From NCBI RefSeq assembly GCF_019903425.1, contig NZ_JACHUZ010000013.1, positions 314,087-378,086 of the forward strand: a stretch of 64,000 bases of DNA, written 5' to 3'. The translations under genes and the position numbers were made by a program. The stretch comes from Vreelandella halophila (GTDB taxonomy: Bacteria > Pseudomonadota > Gammaproteobacteria > Pseudomonadales > Oleiphilaceae). Below are positions 8,064 through 16,551 of this stretch, piece after piece (position 1 is the stretch's first letter; each line of letters begins with the position of its first letter). The notes under the pieces are model-generated. The model was not told where the DNA came from, ran no database searches, and was given only the letters and a program-made list of their open reading frames with translations.

Positions 8064-8254
8064 TGCTTCGGTCAACACTCCGGTTGGAGTGTGAGGGAAC
8101 CCGGTGAGAGTCCGGGACTGACGCGCAGCGGTATTGGGGAACAAGGATCACTGGGGGTTACCCCCGGCACTGTCCGAACCGGATGGGAAGCCGTGATCCA
8201 AGGCCAGCGCCAGCCATTGGCGCCCGCCCCTGAGTCCGAAGACCTGCCGAAGCC
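8064..8254 (+). promoter_or_regulatory. Cobalamin riboswitch in the btuB leader
   Basis: The conserved core is in order: GAGGGAACCCGGTGAGAG, GTCCGGGACTG followed by CGCAGCGGTA, GCACTGT, the B12-box variant GGGAAGCCG and TGAGTCCGAAGACCTGCCG. CTTCGG at 8066-8071 pairs with CCGAAG at 8247-8252 as helix P1. A further 150 bp up to the ATG at 8404 is GC-rich and contains self-complementary stretches that could form the expression platform. Confidence 0.93.
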
Positions 8255-8403
8255 CGGCCCGTGACACAGATGGGCCGGAAACCGAGCCTTCGCGATTGAG
8301 GTGTTCGGGCCGCTAACGGACCGGTGTTAAGACCGCTGCCCCGCCTGTCGGCCTGCCCGCGTGAGGGCTCCATCACTAATGGACTCAGTGTTGGAGACCT
8401 TGT

Positions 8404-10338
8404 ATGAAACGACTGCTTTTATTCCTGATCCTGTTATTCCCGTTTGCCGCTGCCGCAGTGGATCACCGCATGGCCCTGGATGAGCTGGTAGTCCAGGGGT
8501 CCGCCCTTGAGGAAACCCTGCCTTCGGAATTAGCCGACTACGGCGCTGAATTGGAAGTGATCGACAGTGAACAGCTCGAAAGGACCGGTATCAGCGACAT
8601 CGGCCAGGCCCTGCGGGGTAACGTTCCGGGGCTCTATCTGAATCCCAAGACCGGCCGCGGTGATTACGCCAGCATTTCCATCCAGGGCTCGCGCAGCGAG
8701 GATGTGCTCTGGCTGCTGGACGGGGTGCGCATCAACAACCGGCTCTTCGGCAGCACTTCGCCACTGGACTCCATCAGCACCCATATGGTCGAGCGCATCG
8801 AGATCCTGAAAGGTGGCCAGGGCCTGTTCTACGGCACCCAGGCAGTGGCCGGAGTCGTGAACATTGTCCTGCGTAAGCCCGGAAGGGACTCCGGGGGCAA
8901 CATCACCGGCGCGCTCGGATCACTGGGCGACCGCCGCCTTGCCGGCCATGTCAGCAATCGCAACGAGTACGGGCGGTGGCTGGTGTTTGGCGAACACGAC
9001 CATTCGGACGGCTACCAACCCTACCGGGACAGTGAGCTGCTTGAAAGCGCCCGGCGCCAGAAGCGTGGTTTCACCCGCAGCTCCTACGGCGGCCGCTACC
9101 TGCTGGATGCGGGCGAAGGTAAGTCGTTGAACGCCCTCGTGGTCCGCAACGATGTGGAAGCCGATTTTCCCCGGGGCAACAGCAACTTCAAGGCCGTTAA
9201 CGACCGCGATGAGAACATTGTTTCCCTGAAATGGGATCATCAGGTGAATGAGCAGAACGGTTATTTCGTCAAAGCCTACTGGCACGACTGGTGGACCGAT
9301 TACACCCGCCTGGGCATGGACAAGGACGGCACCGTCAACCTCATTAACGACCGGGCCGAATGGGGGTTCGATGACTATGGCGTCAATCTGACCGGTCGCC
9401 ATACCACGGATGGCGGCTCCCAGCTTCTGGGCGGCGTGGATTACCAGCGCTACCAGGGCGAGGACTACTCGCTGCGCATTGACGGCAAGACCGAGGCCGT
9501 TACGGCGGGCTTTGTTCAGTATCGGCCCCACCTGAATTTCTCGCCCAGCACCCACCTGGCCCTGGGCGCCCGCTACAACCACTCCAACTTCGCCGATGAC
9601 CACAGTATCTGGAACATCAGCCTGAAGCAGCCACTCCCCAAAGACCTCCACCTGAAAGCCAGCGTGGGCACCAACTTCCGGCTGCCCTCGGCCTTTGAGA
9701 TGTTCGTGATTGACGAAGACTTCCCTGCCGGGAATGAAAACCTGGAACCGGAGGAGAGCATCAACAGCAATGTGTCGCTGATCGGTCACATCGGCAACCC
9801 CGTGAAATGGGAACTGGGTGGCTTCTACCGCGAGATCGACAACCTCATCAAAGTTGATGATGGCCAGTACGCCAACAGCAACCAGACGGTCCGGGTCCAC
9901 GGTGCTGAGGCCGCTCTCAATCTGGGCGGTGACAGCGGCTGGCAGCTGGACCTGGATGCAACCTGGGCCGATGCCCGGGAAGGCGGCAGCGATGAGCAAA
10001 TCGCCGGCATCCCCGAATGGCACGCCAACGCCACACTCAGCTGGCAGGGCGACAATCAGGGCTGGGAGCTCAACGCGCGCCACACCGGCGATGTGGCCAC
10101 AAGCACGGCAGACATTGGCAAGCAGTCCTACGGCGACTACACCCTGTTGAGCGCCAGTGCCTGGCGTGAGTTCGGGGCCGATGGCGCCAACCGGGTCACT
10201 CTGCGCCTGGAGAACCTGAGGGATCAGCAGTACGCCAACGGCGTCGCTCAGGTGACGCCCCCGAATGGCGAGCCGTACCGTCAGGATACTCTGGGCCCGC
10301 CCCGCAACGCCCAGCTTGAATACAGCCGGAGCTTCTGA
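8404..10338 (+). CDS. btuB: TonB-dependent receptor, BtuB-like (cobalamin uptake)
   Basis: Outer-membrane beta-barrel receptor of 644 residues. It has a Sec signal peptide (MKRLLLFLILLFPFAAAA) and a TonB-box-like segment, LDELVVQGS, near residue 27. A plug domain follows (about 45-160: GISDIGQALRGNVPGLYL, LWLLDGVRINNRLFG, VERIEILKGGQGLFYGTQAVAGVVNIV). A 22-strand-type barrel ends in aromatic F, as expected for BAM recognition. The cobalamin riboswitch in its leader makes a corrinoid the likely ligand. Start ATG with GGAG 8 bp upstream. Its stop overlaps the next ATG (TGATG), coupling it to a PepSY protein. Confidence 0.9.
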   Translation: MKRLLLFLILLFPFAAAAVDHRMALDELVVQGSALEETLPSELADYGAELEVIDSEQLERTGISDIGQALRGNVPGLYLNPKTGRGDYASISIQGSRSEDVLWLLDGVRINNRLFGSTSPLDSISTHMVERIEILKGGQGLFYGTQAVAGVVNIVLRKPGRDSGGNITGALGSLGDRRLAGHVSNRNEYGRWLVFGEHDHSDGYQPYRDSELLESARRQKRGFTRSSYGGRYLLDAGEGKSLNALVVRNDVEADFPRGNSNFKAVNDRDENIVSLKWDHQVNEQNGYFVKAYWHDWWTDYTRLGMDKDGTVNLINDRAEWGFDDYGVNLTGRHTTDGGSQLLGGVDYQRYQGEDYSLRIDGKTEAVTAGFVQYRPHLNFSPSTHLALGARYNHSNFADDHSIWNISLKQPLPKDLHLKASVGTNFRLPSAFEMFVIDEDFPAGNENLEPEESINSNVSLIGHIGNPVKWELGGFYREIDNLIKVDDGQYANSNQTVRVHGAEAALNLGGDSGWQLDLDATWADAREGGSDEQIAGIPEWHANATLSWQGDNQGWELNARHTGDVATSTADIGKQSYGDYTLLSASAWREFGADGANRVTLRLENLRDQQYANGVAQVTPPNGEPYRQDTLGPPRNAQLEYSRSF

Positions 10339-11822
10339 TGGCAAGCCGTCTGAAGAAACGGATCCTGCGCTGGCTGATCCCGGTGCACCGCTACCTCGGG
10401 CTGACCATGAGCCTGATCCTGCTGCTGTGGTTCGCCTCGGGCATCGTCATGATGTTCGAGGGCTACCCGCGGACAACAGACCAAGAACGCATGGCCTGGC
10501 TGGAACCGCTGGATTCGGGCCAACTCGAGGTCGCCCCGTCGCGGGCCCTGGCAAAACTGGATCTGGACGACCCCGAGGGACTGCGGATTAACCAGCCCGG
10601 GGAGCGCCCGCGCCTCCATGCCATGGATAGTGACGGCCAATGGCACAGCGCCTTTGCCGATACTGGCGAGCCCGCGCCACCGCTGAACCGTGCCCAGGCC
10701 ACGGAGCGGGCCGAGGTGCTGTCCGGCACCGAGGTGGCCTCGGTCACGTTGCTGGAAGGCCCGGACCAGTGGACGGTCAACAGCCACGTCAAAGCCCCGG
10801 CCCCGCTGTGGCGGGTAGCACTGGCGGATGAGGCCGGCACCCAGCTCTACCTCTCACGCCCCACCGGCGAAGTCGTTCACAGTACCACTTCCCATGAGCG
10901 GGTCTGGGGCTACGCCGGGCCCGTGATCCACTGGATCTACCCTACCCAGTTGCGGGAACTGACCGGCATCTGGCGTCAGGTGGTGCTCTGGCTTGCCGGC
11001 ATCGGCACCCTGGCCTGTCTCAGTGGCGTAGTGCTGGGGCTCATGCTGATGCGTCGCAATAAACGTCGGGGCGGTGTGAGCCCGTTCCGGGGCTGGTTCC
11101 GGTGGCATCATTACCTGGGGCTGGTCTTCGGGGCCCTGGCCACCACCTGGGTGTTCAGCGGCCTGCTCTCGATGGGGCCCTTCCACTGGAACTCCGCCGA
11201 CCGCGAGCCCGCGCTTACCGAGCATCTCGGGCGCAACAGCCCGGGTGCCCATCAAGCGTCCTCCCCGTCGGCGATAGACACACCGGCGGAGCACGGGCCA
11301 CATGAGCTGCAGCTCCACCGGTTCAATGGCCGGACCTACTACCGGTCCATGGCCGATGACGGGACCGAACGGCTCCACGCGGCCCGCCCTGGCCACGACT
11401 CGCCGGCAGCGGACGGACCCCTGCCGGCGGAGGCAGTGCGGACGGCCCTGGAACGCGCAGAGGCAGGTACCCTGACCGCCTTCCGCGAACAGACGGCGTA
11501 CGACAGCTACTACTACGCCGGCCGTTCCGGGCGCATCGGCCGCGACGGGCCGCCCCTGCCGGTCTACCGGGCGGATTACGACAGCGGGATCCGGCTCTAC
11601 ATCGACCCCGACACGGGCAGTGTGCTCCAGCACTCGACACCACTCAGCCAGCTCAACCGCTGGCTTTACAACGGCCTGCACAGCCTGGACTTCCCGTTAC
11701 TCAACCCGGGCAGCTGGTTCTGGTATGGGCTGGTTATCGCGCTGATGAGTGGCGGCACCGGCCTCTGTCTCACCGGCACCTGGCTCTCGATCCGCTACCT
11801 CCGACGGCGGCGAAAAGCGTGA
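10338..11822 (+). CDS. PepSY-associated inner-membrane protein
   Basis: Inner-membrane protein of 494 residues with the PepSY_TM architecture. There is one membrane segment at the N-terminus (GLTMSLILLLWFASGIVMMF). A periplasmic region of about 160 residues follows, with PepSY-like repeats ending VWGYAGPVIHWIYPTQLR, then two membrane segments (near 215-240 and 255-275), a second periplasmic region and a last segment (WFWYGLVIALMSGGTGLCLTG). Such proteins often accompany siderophore or cobalamin receptors and may reduce or handle the imported metal complex. Translational coupling to btuB under a cobalamin riboswitch supports a role in corrinoid uptake. The biochemical activity is unproven. Confidence 0.82.
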   Translation: MASRLKKRILRWLIPVHRYLGLTMSLILLLWFASGIVMMFEGYPRTTDQERMAWLEPLDSGQLEVAPSRALAKLDLDDPEGLRINQPGERPRLHAMDSDGQWHSAFADTGEPAPPLNRAQATERAEVLSGTEVASVTLLEGPDQWTVNSHVKAPAPLWRVALADEAGTQLYLSRPTGEVVHSTTSHERVWGYAGPVIHWIYPTQLRELTGIWRQVVLWLAGIGTLACLSGVVLGLMLMRRNKRRGGVSPFRGWFRWHHYLGLVFGALATTWVFSGLLSMGPFHWNSADREPALTEHLGRNSPGAHQASSPSAIDTPAEHGPHELQLHRFNGRTYYRSMADDGTERLHAARPGHDSPAADGPLPAEAVRTALERAEAGTLTAFREQTAYDSYYYAGRSGRIGRDGPPLPVYRADYDSGIRLYIDPDTGSVLQHSTPLSQLNRWLYNGLHSLDFPLLNPGSWFWYGLVIALMSGGTGLCLTGTWLSIRYLRRRRKA

Positions 11823-11925
11823 GGGTGACCACAGCGCCATCACCCAATGGTCAGATGGCGCTATTCATTCCCGGGCTTCCACGCTAAAATGCCGTTTTCA
11901 CTCATGAAACGGCCAGAGACCGCCC

Positions 11926-12711
11926 ATGGCGCAGAGCGGCAACCAGGAATCCGGCGAGTTCTCCATCGACCAGCTGGCGCGTGCCAGCGGCATGACGGTG
12001 CGCAATATCCGGGTGTACCAGGAGCGCGGTCTCATCCCGCCGCCCGAACGTCGCGGCCGCAAGGGCATCTACAGCGAGACCCACCTGTCGCGGCTGCGCA
12101 TCATCGGTCGGCTGCTGGAGCGCGGCTACACGCTCAACAACATTGCCGAGCTGGTGGAAAGCTGGGAAAGCGGCAATGGCATTGAGCACATCCTGGGACT
12201 CGAGAAGGCCGTGGTCAGCCCCTGGTCGGATGAGCTGCCCGAGTTCCTGACCAAACGCGAGCTCGTGCAGCGCTTTGGCAGCATCTTCATGGGCCCTGCC
12301 CTCAAACGCGCCGAGGAACTGGAGTTGATCATCCCCGAGGGTCGGCGCTACCGCATTCCCAGCCCGCGCATCCTGCATGCCGGCTCGGAACTGGCCAAAA
12401 CCGGCATCCCGCTTGAAGACATGCTGGATGTGGTGGCCTACCTGCGCCACAACGTCGAGCAGGCGGCGGAAGAGATGGTCAAGCTGGTCGAACGCCACAT
12501 CTTCAGCCGTTACGGCCAGCATATGCCACCGCCCGACGAATCCGAGGAGCTCTCGCAGCTCATATGGCGCCTGCGGCCACTGGTGGAAATGGCCGTGCTG
12601 CCGGAGGTGGCCCGGGCCATGCAGAAGGCCGCGGACCGCCACCTGGGCGACCGGCTGGCGTACATCCTGGACCACCTCAACCTGCCGGAATCCCAGCACA
12701 ACTCAGGCTGA
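11926..12711 (+). CDS. MerR-family transcriptional regulator
   Basis: DNA-binding regulator of 261 residues, longer than classical MerR proteins (~140). The N-terminal winged helix is clear: FSIDQLARASGMTVRNIRVYQERGL, then YSETHLSRLRIIGRLLERGYTLNNIAELVESW. No cysteine pattern for metal sensing is visible. The C-terminal ~170 residues (ERHIFSRYG, LSQLIWRLRPLVEMAVLPEVARAM) are predicted helical and look like a ligand-binding or dimerisation region found in MerR regulators near lipid-metabolism genes. It lies just upstream of the first predicted metal-dependent hydrolase and could control it. Effector unknown. Confidence 0.85.
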   Translation: MAQSGNQESGEFSIDQLARASGMTVRNIRVYQERGLIPPPERRGRKGIYSETHLSRLRIIGRLLERGYTLNNIAELVESWESGNGIEHILGLEKAVVSPWSDELPEFLTKRELVQRFGSIFMGPALKRAEELELIIPEGRRYRIPSPRILHAGSELAKTGIPLEDMLDVVAYLRHNVEQAAEEMVKLVERHIFSRYGQHMPPPDESEELSQLIWRLRPLVEMAVLPEVARAMQKAADRHLGDRLAYILDHLNLPESQHNSG

Positions 12712-12789
12712 GCCACCCCCTGTTGATCCCGCGATTGGCTCCTGTGACGCCAGGCTCCGTCACACCAGCCTTGTCGCCCTCTTGAATAC

Positions 12790-12833
12790 TGTTACATTGA
12801 GCATTGTGACTTTCATCAATGTCATGTTGATGA
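12790..12833. promoter_or_regulatory. Two inverted repeats in the hydrolase leader
   Basis: GTTACA and TGTGAC (12791-12810) form an imperfect dyad. Immediately downstream TCATCAA-N7-TTGATGA (12813-12833) is a perfect 7-bp inverted repeat, ending 28 bp before the start of the downstream hydrolase gene. The arrangement suits an operator, possibly for the adjacent MerR protein, or an mRNA hairpin. Confidence 0.35.
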
Positions 12834-12861
12834 GCTGACAACCATCAAGGGGAGGGCAGCC

Positions 12862-13806
12862 ATGACAGCCGCAACCGCAGCCAAAGAACACGCAACCGAC
12901 GAGAGCATCCAGGGCCCGGGCGACGACGGCATGGTAATGCCCGAGCGCCGGGACCTGCATTTTCTGCCGCCGAAGGAACGCATCCACGACTGGCATGCCC
13001 AGGGGCCGCACATGACGCAGTTCATGAACGCCCTCTCCCTGTTCTTCCCGGCCGGCGAGCGGCTGTTCATTGACGCCCTGCGCTCCTACCGTGACCAGAT
13101 CCCGGATCCGGACCTGAAGAAGGCCGCCACCGCCTTCATCGGCCAGGAAGCCATGCACAGCCGTGAACACATTGAGTACAACAAGCTGATGCAGGAGGAA
13201 GGGCTTCCGGCGGATAAGCTGGACGCCTTCGTCTGGTCACTGCTGGACTTCCTCAAGGAGCGCACCCCCAAGAGCATGCCGCTCAACGCCACCATCGCGC
13301 TGGAGCACTTCACCGCGCTCATGGGCGGCTTCCTGCTGGATCACCCGGAGGTGATGGAGGGCTCCCAGGAGGATTATCAGCGGATGTGGCAGTGGCACGC
13401 CATGGAGGAAGTGGAACACAAGGCCGTTTGCTACGACGTCTGGGAAAAGTGCATCGGCCGTGGCCCGAGCGCCTATCTCAAGCGCGCCTTCGGCATGACC
13501 GCCGCCACCGCCATCTTCTGGCCACTGGTTGTGGGCTTCTACTTCCAGATGGTGAGCAACAGCGAGGCCTGCCGAAAGGAAGGCTGGCGTGGCCACCTGA
13601 CCGTGCTCAATACCCTGCTTGGCAAGCCGGGGGTACTGCGCCGCCAGATTCCGGAATGGCTGGAATACTTCAAGTACAGCTTCCACCCCTGGCAGCAGAA
13701 CAACAGCCACCACATCGCGCACCTGAACGAACTGGCGGAAGAAGCCGAGGAAGCCTACCAGAAGGCGATGGCCGGGGAAGGCCACCATCACCACACCCAT
13801 CACTGA
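12862..13806 (+). CDS. Predicted metal-dependent hydrolase (PF10118-like), copy 1
   Basis: Protein of 314 residues of the family annotated as predicted metal-dependent hydrolase. Conserved blocks are ERRDLHFLPPKERIHDWHA, FPAGERLFIDALRSYRDQIPDPDLKK, FIGQEAMHSREH, ALEHFTALMGGFLLDHPE and WHAMEEVEHKAVCYDVWE. The E/H pairs EAMHSREH, LEHF and EEVEH suggest a di-iron-type helical-bundle metal site. One hydrophobic segment (FGMTAATAIFWPLVVGFYFQM) lies in the C-terminal half, and the protein ends GEGHHHHTHH. Substrate unknown. GGGGAGG precedes the ATG. A close paralogue is at 51191-52117. Confidence 0.85.
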   Translation: MTAATAAKEHATDESIQGPGDDGMVMPERRDLHFLPPKERIHDWHAQGPHMTQFMNALSLFFPAGERLFIDALRSYRDQIPDPDLKKAATAFIGQEAMHSREHIEYNKLMQEEGLPADKLDAFVWSLLDFLKERTPKSMPLNATIALEHFTALMGGFLLDHPEVMEGSQEDYQRMWQWHAMEEVEHKAVCYDVWEKCIGRGPSAYLKRAFGMTAATAIFWPLVVGFYFQMVSNSEACRKEGWRGHLTVLNTLLGKPGVLRRQIPEWLEYFKYSFHPWQQNNSHHIAHLNELAEEAEEAYQKAMAGEGHHHHTHH

Positions 13807-13838
13807 TCTTCGGGACGGCAAGAGCTCCCCAACCCCTT

Positions 13839-13864
13839 GGCCCGGTTCGTCCGGGCCTTTTTTT
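13839..13864 (+). terminator. Intrinsic terminator after hydrolase copy 1
   Basis: GGCCCGG-TTCGT-CCGGGCC followed by seven T residues, a textbook rho-independent terminator on the plus strand, 32 bp after the stop codon. Confidence 0.92.
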
Positions 13865-13875
13865 CGTGGGGTCCC

Positions 13876-14862
13876 CTAGCCCGACGCGGCCATGAATCCC
13901 CTCAGCCGCTGATCAATAATCGCTTCGGCCTCACTCATGATCCGGTCCATCAGGGTGGCGCAGTCCGGGATGTCGTGGATGAGCCCGGCCACCATGCCGC
14001 AGCTCCAGGCCGCCGCATCCATTTCGCCCTCCTGCAGTACCTTGCGTCCCTGGGCGCCGGTGACCAGGTGGCGGATGTCATCGATGGCGATGTTGGCCCC
14101 CTTGTCCGCTTCGATGGCCTGGATGGATTCGACGGCCGCATTGTTCATCACCCGCTCGGTATTGCGCAGGTTGCGCATGATCAACCGGGTCTGGCGCTCA
14201 TCCGCCTCAAGCAGGGCCTGCTTGACGTTCTCATGGACCGGCGCGTCGGTGGTGGCGATAAAGCGCGTGCCCATGTTCATGCCCTCGGCGCCCAGTGCCA
14301 TGGCCGCCACCAGGCTGCGCCCGTCCGCCATGCCACCCGAGGCCACGAAGGGAATCGTCAGTTCCTCGGCGGCGCGGGGAAGCAGGATAAAGTTCGGGAT
14401 GTCGTCCTCACCGGGATGCCCGCCGCACTCGAAACCATCCACGCTGACCGCGTCACAACCAATCGCCTGGGCCTTCAGGGCGTGGCGCACGGAGGTGCAT
14501 TTGTGGATGACCTTGATGCCGGCTTCCTGAAGCCGCGCCATGTAGCGCTCCGGGCTGCGCCCCGCGGTTTCCACCACGGTCACACCGCCGTCGATGATCG
14601 CCTGGATGTATTCCTCGTAGGGCGGTTCCTTGAAGCTCGGCAGGAAGGTCAGGTTCACGCCGAAGGGCTTGTCGGTCAGGGTCCGGCACTTGTCGATCTC
14701 CCGGGCCAGGTCCTCGGGGGTCGGCTGGGTCAGCGCAGTGATGATGCCCAGGCCGCCGGCATTGGAAACCGCGGCGGCCAGTTGCGCGAAGCCCACATGG
14801 TGCATGCCGCCCTGGATAATGGGCCGCTCGATCCCGAACAGCGTCGTGATGCGTGTCTTCAT
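13876..14862 (-). CDS. Nitronate monooxygenase / 2-nitropropane dioxygenase-like flavoprotein
   Basis: FMN-dependent TIM-barrel oxidoreductase of 328 residues. PIIQGGMHHVGFAQLAAAVSNAGGLGII at the N-terminus, GVNLTF, GGHPGEDDIPNF and FVASGGMADGRSLVAAMALGAEGMNMGTRF form the FMN-binding and catalytic core of the NMO/FabK family. FabK-type enoyl reductases and nitronate monooxygenases share these motifs, so the reaction is uncertain. The start at 14862 has AAGGA upstream. It is the last gene of a seven-gene beta-oxidation operon, which argues for a flavin reductase role on an acyl substrate or detoxification. Confidence 0.83.
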   Translation of the reverse strand: MKTRITTLFGIERPIIQGGMHHVGFAQLAAAVSNAGGLGIITALTQPTPEDLAREIDKCRTLTDKPFGVNLTFLPSFKEPPYEEYIQAIIDGGVTVVETAGRSPERYMARLQEAGIKVIHKCTSVRHALKAQAIGCDAVSVDGFECGGHPGEDDIPNFILLPRAAEELTIPFVASGGMADGRSLVAAMALGAEGMNMGTRFIATTDAPVHENVKQALLEADERQTRLIMRNLRNTERVMNNAAVESIQAIEADKGANIAIDDIRHLVTGAQGRKVLQEGEMDAAAWSCGMVAGLIHDIPDCATLMDRIMSEAEAIIDQRLRGFMAASG

Positions 14863-14881
14863 CGGGGAGTCCTTTACAGCT

Positions 14882-16537
14882 CTACATGTTCGGGTAGTTG
14901 GGGCCACCGCCCCCTTCCGGGACCACCCACTGGATGTTCTGGGCCGGGTCCTTGATGTCGCAGGTCTTGCAGTGGATGCAGTTCTGCGCGTTGATCTGGA
15001 ACTTCTTACCGCTGCCGTCCTCGGCATCGACCACCTCGTACACGCCCACCGGGCAGTAGCGCTGCGCCGGCTCGTCGTAGGTGGGCAGGTTGTCCCGGAT
15101 CGGGATCGCCGGGTCCTTGAGCTTGAGGTGGCAGGGCTGGTCCTCTTCGTGGTTGGTGTTCGACATGAACGCCGAGGACAGCCGGTCGAAGGTCAGGCCG
15201 TTGTCCGGTTTCGGGTAATCAATCTTCTTACACTCGGCCGCCGGCTTGAGCGCGGCATAGTCCGGCGTGGTGTCGTGGAAGGTGATCGGCAGGGGCCGGC
15301 GCAGGATGTTCTGCTCCAGGAAGGCGATGCCGCCACCGATCACGGTGCCGAACTTGTGCATGGCCGGGCTGAAGTTGCGCTCGGCGAACAGCTCCTTGAA
15401 GAGCCAGCTGTTCTCGAATTTTTCGGTAAAGCGGGTGAGGTCATCCCCGCCCTCGGAGCCTTTCTGGATCGCCTCGAACACCGTCTCGGCACCGAGCATG
15501 CCGGACTTCATGGCGGTGTGCGAGCCCTTGATCTTGGACGAGTTCAGCGTGCCGGCATCGCAGCCGAGTAGCAGCCCGCCCGGGAAGCTCATTTTCGGCA
15601 GGCTGTTGTAGCCGCCCTTGGTGATGGCCCGCGCGCCGTAGGCCACGCGCTTGCCGCCTTCCAGGTGCTGCTTGATCGTCGGATGGGTCTTCATCCGCTG
15701 GAATTCCTCGAACGGCGAGACATAGGGATTGGAGTAGGACAGGTCGGTGATCAGCCCCACATAGACCTGGCCGTTTTCCAGGTGGTAGAGGAAGCCACCC
15801 CCGGTGGAGCCGCTCTCGGACAGCGGCCAGCCGGCGGTGTGCACCACCAGCCCCGGCTCGTGCTTCGCCGGGTCGATGTCCCACAGCTCCTTGATGCCCA
15901 GGCCGTAATGCTGCGGGTCCTTGCCCTCGTCCAGGTTGAACTGCTGCAGCAGCTCCTTGCCCAGGTGGCCGCGGCAGCCCTCGCTGAACAGCGTGTAGCG
16001 GGCACGCAGCTCCATCGGCGGCATGTAGCCGTCCTTGGGGTTGCCCTCGCTGTCGAGGCCGAACTCACCGGTGAGGATGCCCTTGACCACGCCGTCCTCA
16101 TACAGCACCTCGGCGGCCGGGAAGCCGGGGTAGATCTCCACGCCCAGCTGCTCGGCCTGCTCACCCAGCCAGCGGCACAGGTTGGCCAGGCTGATGATGT
16201 AGTTGCCGTGGTTGTGCATGTTCTTCGGCACGAAGGCGTTGGGGGCCTTGCGGGCGCCTTCGGGGCCGCGCAGGAAGTAGATGTCGTCCCGGGTGACCGG
16301 GGTGTTCAGCGGCGCACCGCGCTCCTTCCAGTCCGGGAACAGCTCATTGAGGCTCGTGGGCTCGAACACCGTGCCGGCGATGATGTGGGCGCCGACCTCC
16401 GAGCCCTTTTCCACGACGCAAACGGTCAGTTCCTGCTCCGCCTCGTTGGCCAGCTGCTGGATGCGGCAGGCCGCTGAAAGGCCCGCCGGGCCCGCCCCCA
16501 CGATCAGGACGTCAAACTCCATCGATTCGCGTTCCAC
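14882..16537 (-). CDS. Electron transfer flavoprotein-ubiquinone oxidoreductase (ETF-QO)
   Basis: Membrane-associated flavoprotein that passes electrons from acyl-CoA dehydrogenases, via ETF, to the quinone pool; 551 residues as usual. The FAD loop VLIVGAGPAGLSAACRI is at the N-terminus. The 4Fe-4S cluster domain is at the C-terminus (CPVGVYEV, then NCIHCKTCDIKDPAQNI). The start is GTG at 16537, with GAGGAG 7 bp upstream; an ATG five codons in is less well placed. It is the natural electron outlet for the many acyl-CoA dehydrogenases in this window. No ETF alpha/beta genes are seen here and they must be elsewhere. Confidence 0.95.
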   Translation of the reverse strand: MERESMEFDVLIVGAGPAGLSAACRIQQLANEAEQELTVCVVEKGSEVGAHIIAGTVFEPTSLNELFPDWKERGAPLNTPVTRDDIYFLRGPEGARKAPNAFVPKNMHNHGNYIISLANLCRWLGEQAEQLGVEIYPGFPAAEVLYEDGVVKGILTGEFGLDSEGNPKDGYMPPMELRARYTLFSEGCRGHLGKELLQQFNLDEGKDPQHYGLGIKELWDIDPAKHEPGLVVHTAGWPLSESGSTGGGFLYHLENGQVYVGLITDLSYSNPYVSPFEEFQRMKTHPTIKQHLEGGKRVAYGARAITKGGYNSLPKMSFPGGLLLGCDAGTLNSSKIKGSHTAMKSGMLGAETVFEAIQKGSEGGDDLTRFTEKFENSWLFKELFAERNFSPAMHKFGTVIGGGIAFLEQNILRRPLPITFHDTTPDYAALKPAAECKKIDYPKPDNGLTFDRLSSAFMSNTNHEEDQPCHLKLKDPAIPIRDNLPTYDEPAQRYCPVGVYEVVDAEDGSGKKFQINAQNCIHCKTCDIKDPAQNIQWVVPEGGGGPNYPNM

Positions 16538-16551
16538 GATAGTCTCCTCTG

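Noticed and set aside
8920-10344. Open frame of 474 codons antisense to the btuB-like gene
   Set aside because: High-GC antisense shadow; no recognisable domain, and the plus-strand frame is a clear receptor with signal peptide and plug motifs.
13839-13864. Terminator for the minus-strand beta-oxidation operon
   Set aside because: The T-run is only on the plus strand; on the minus strand the hairpin is followed by AAGGGG.
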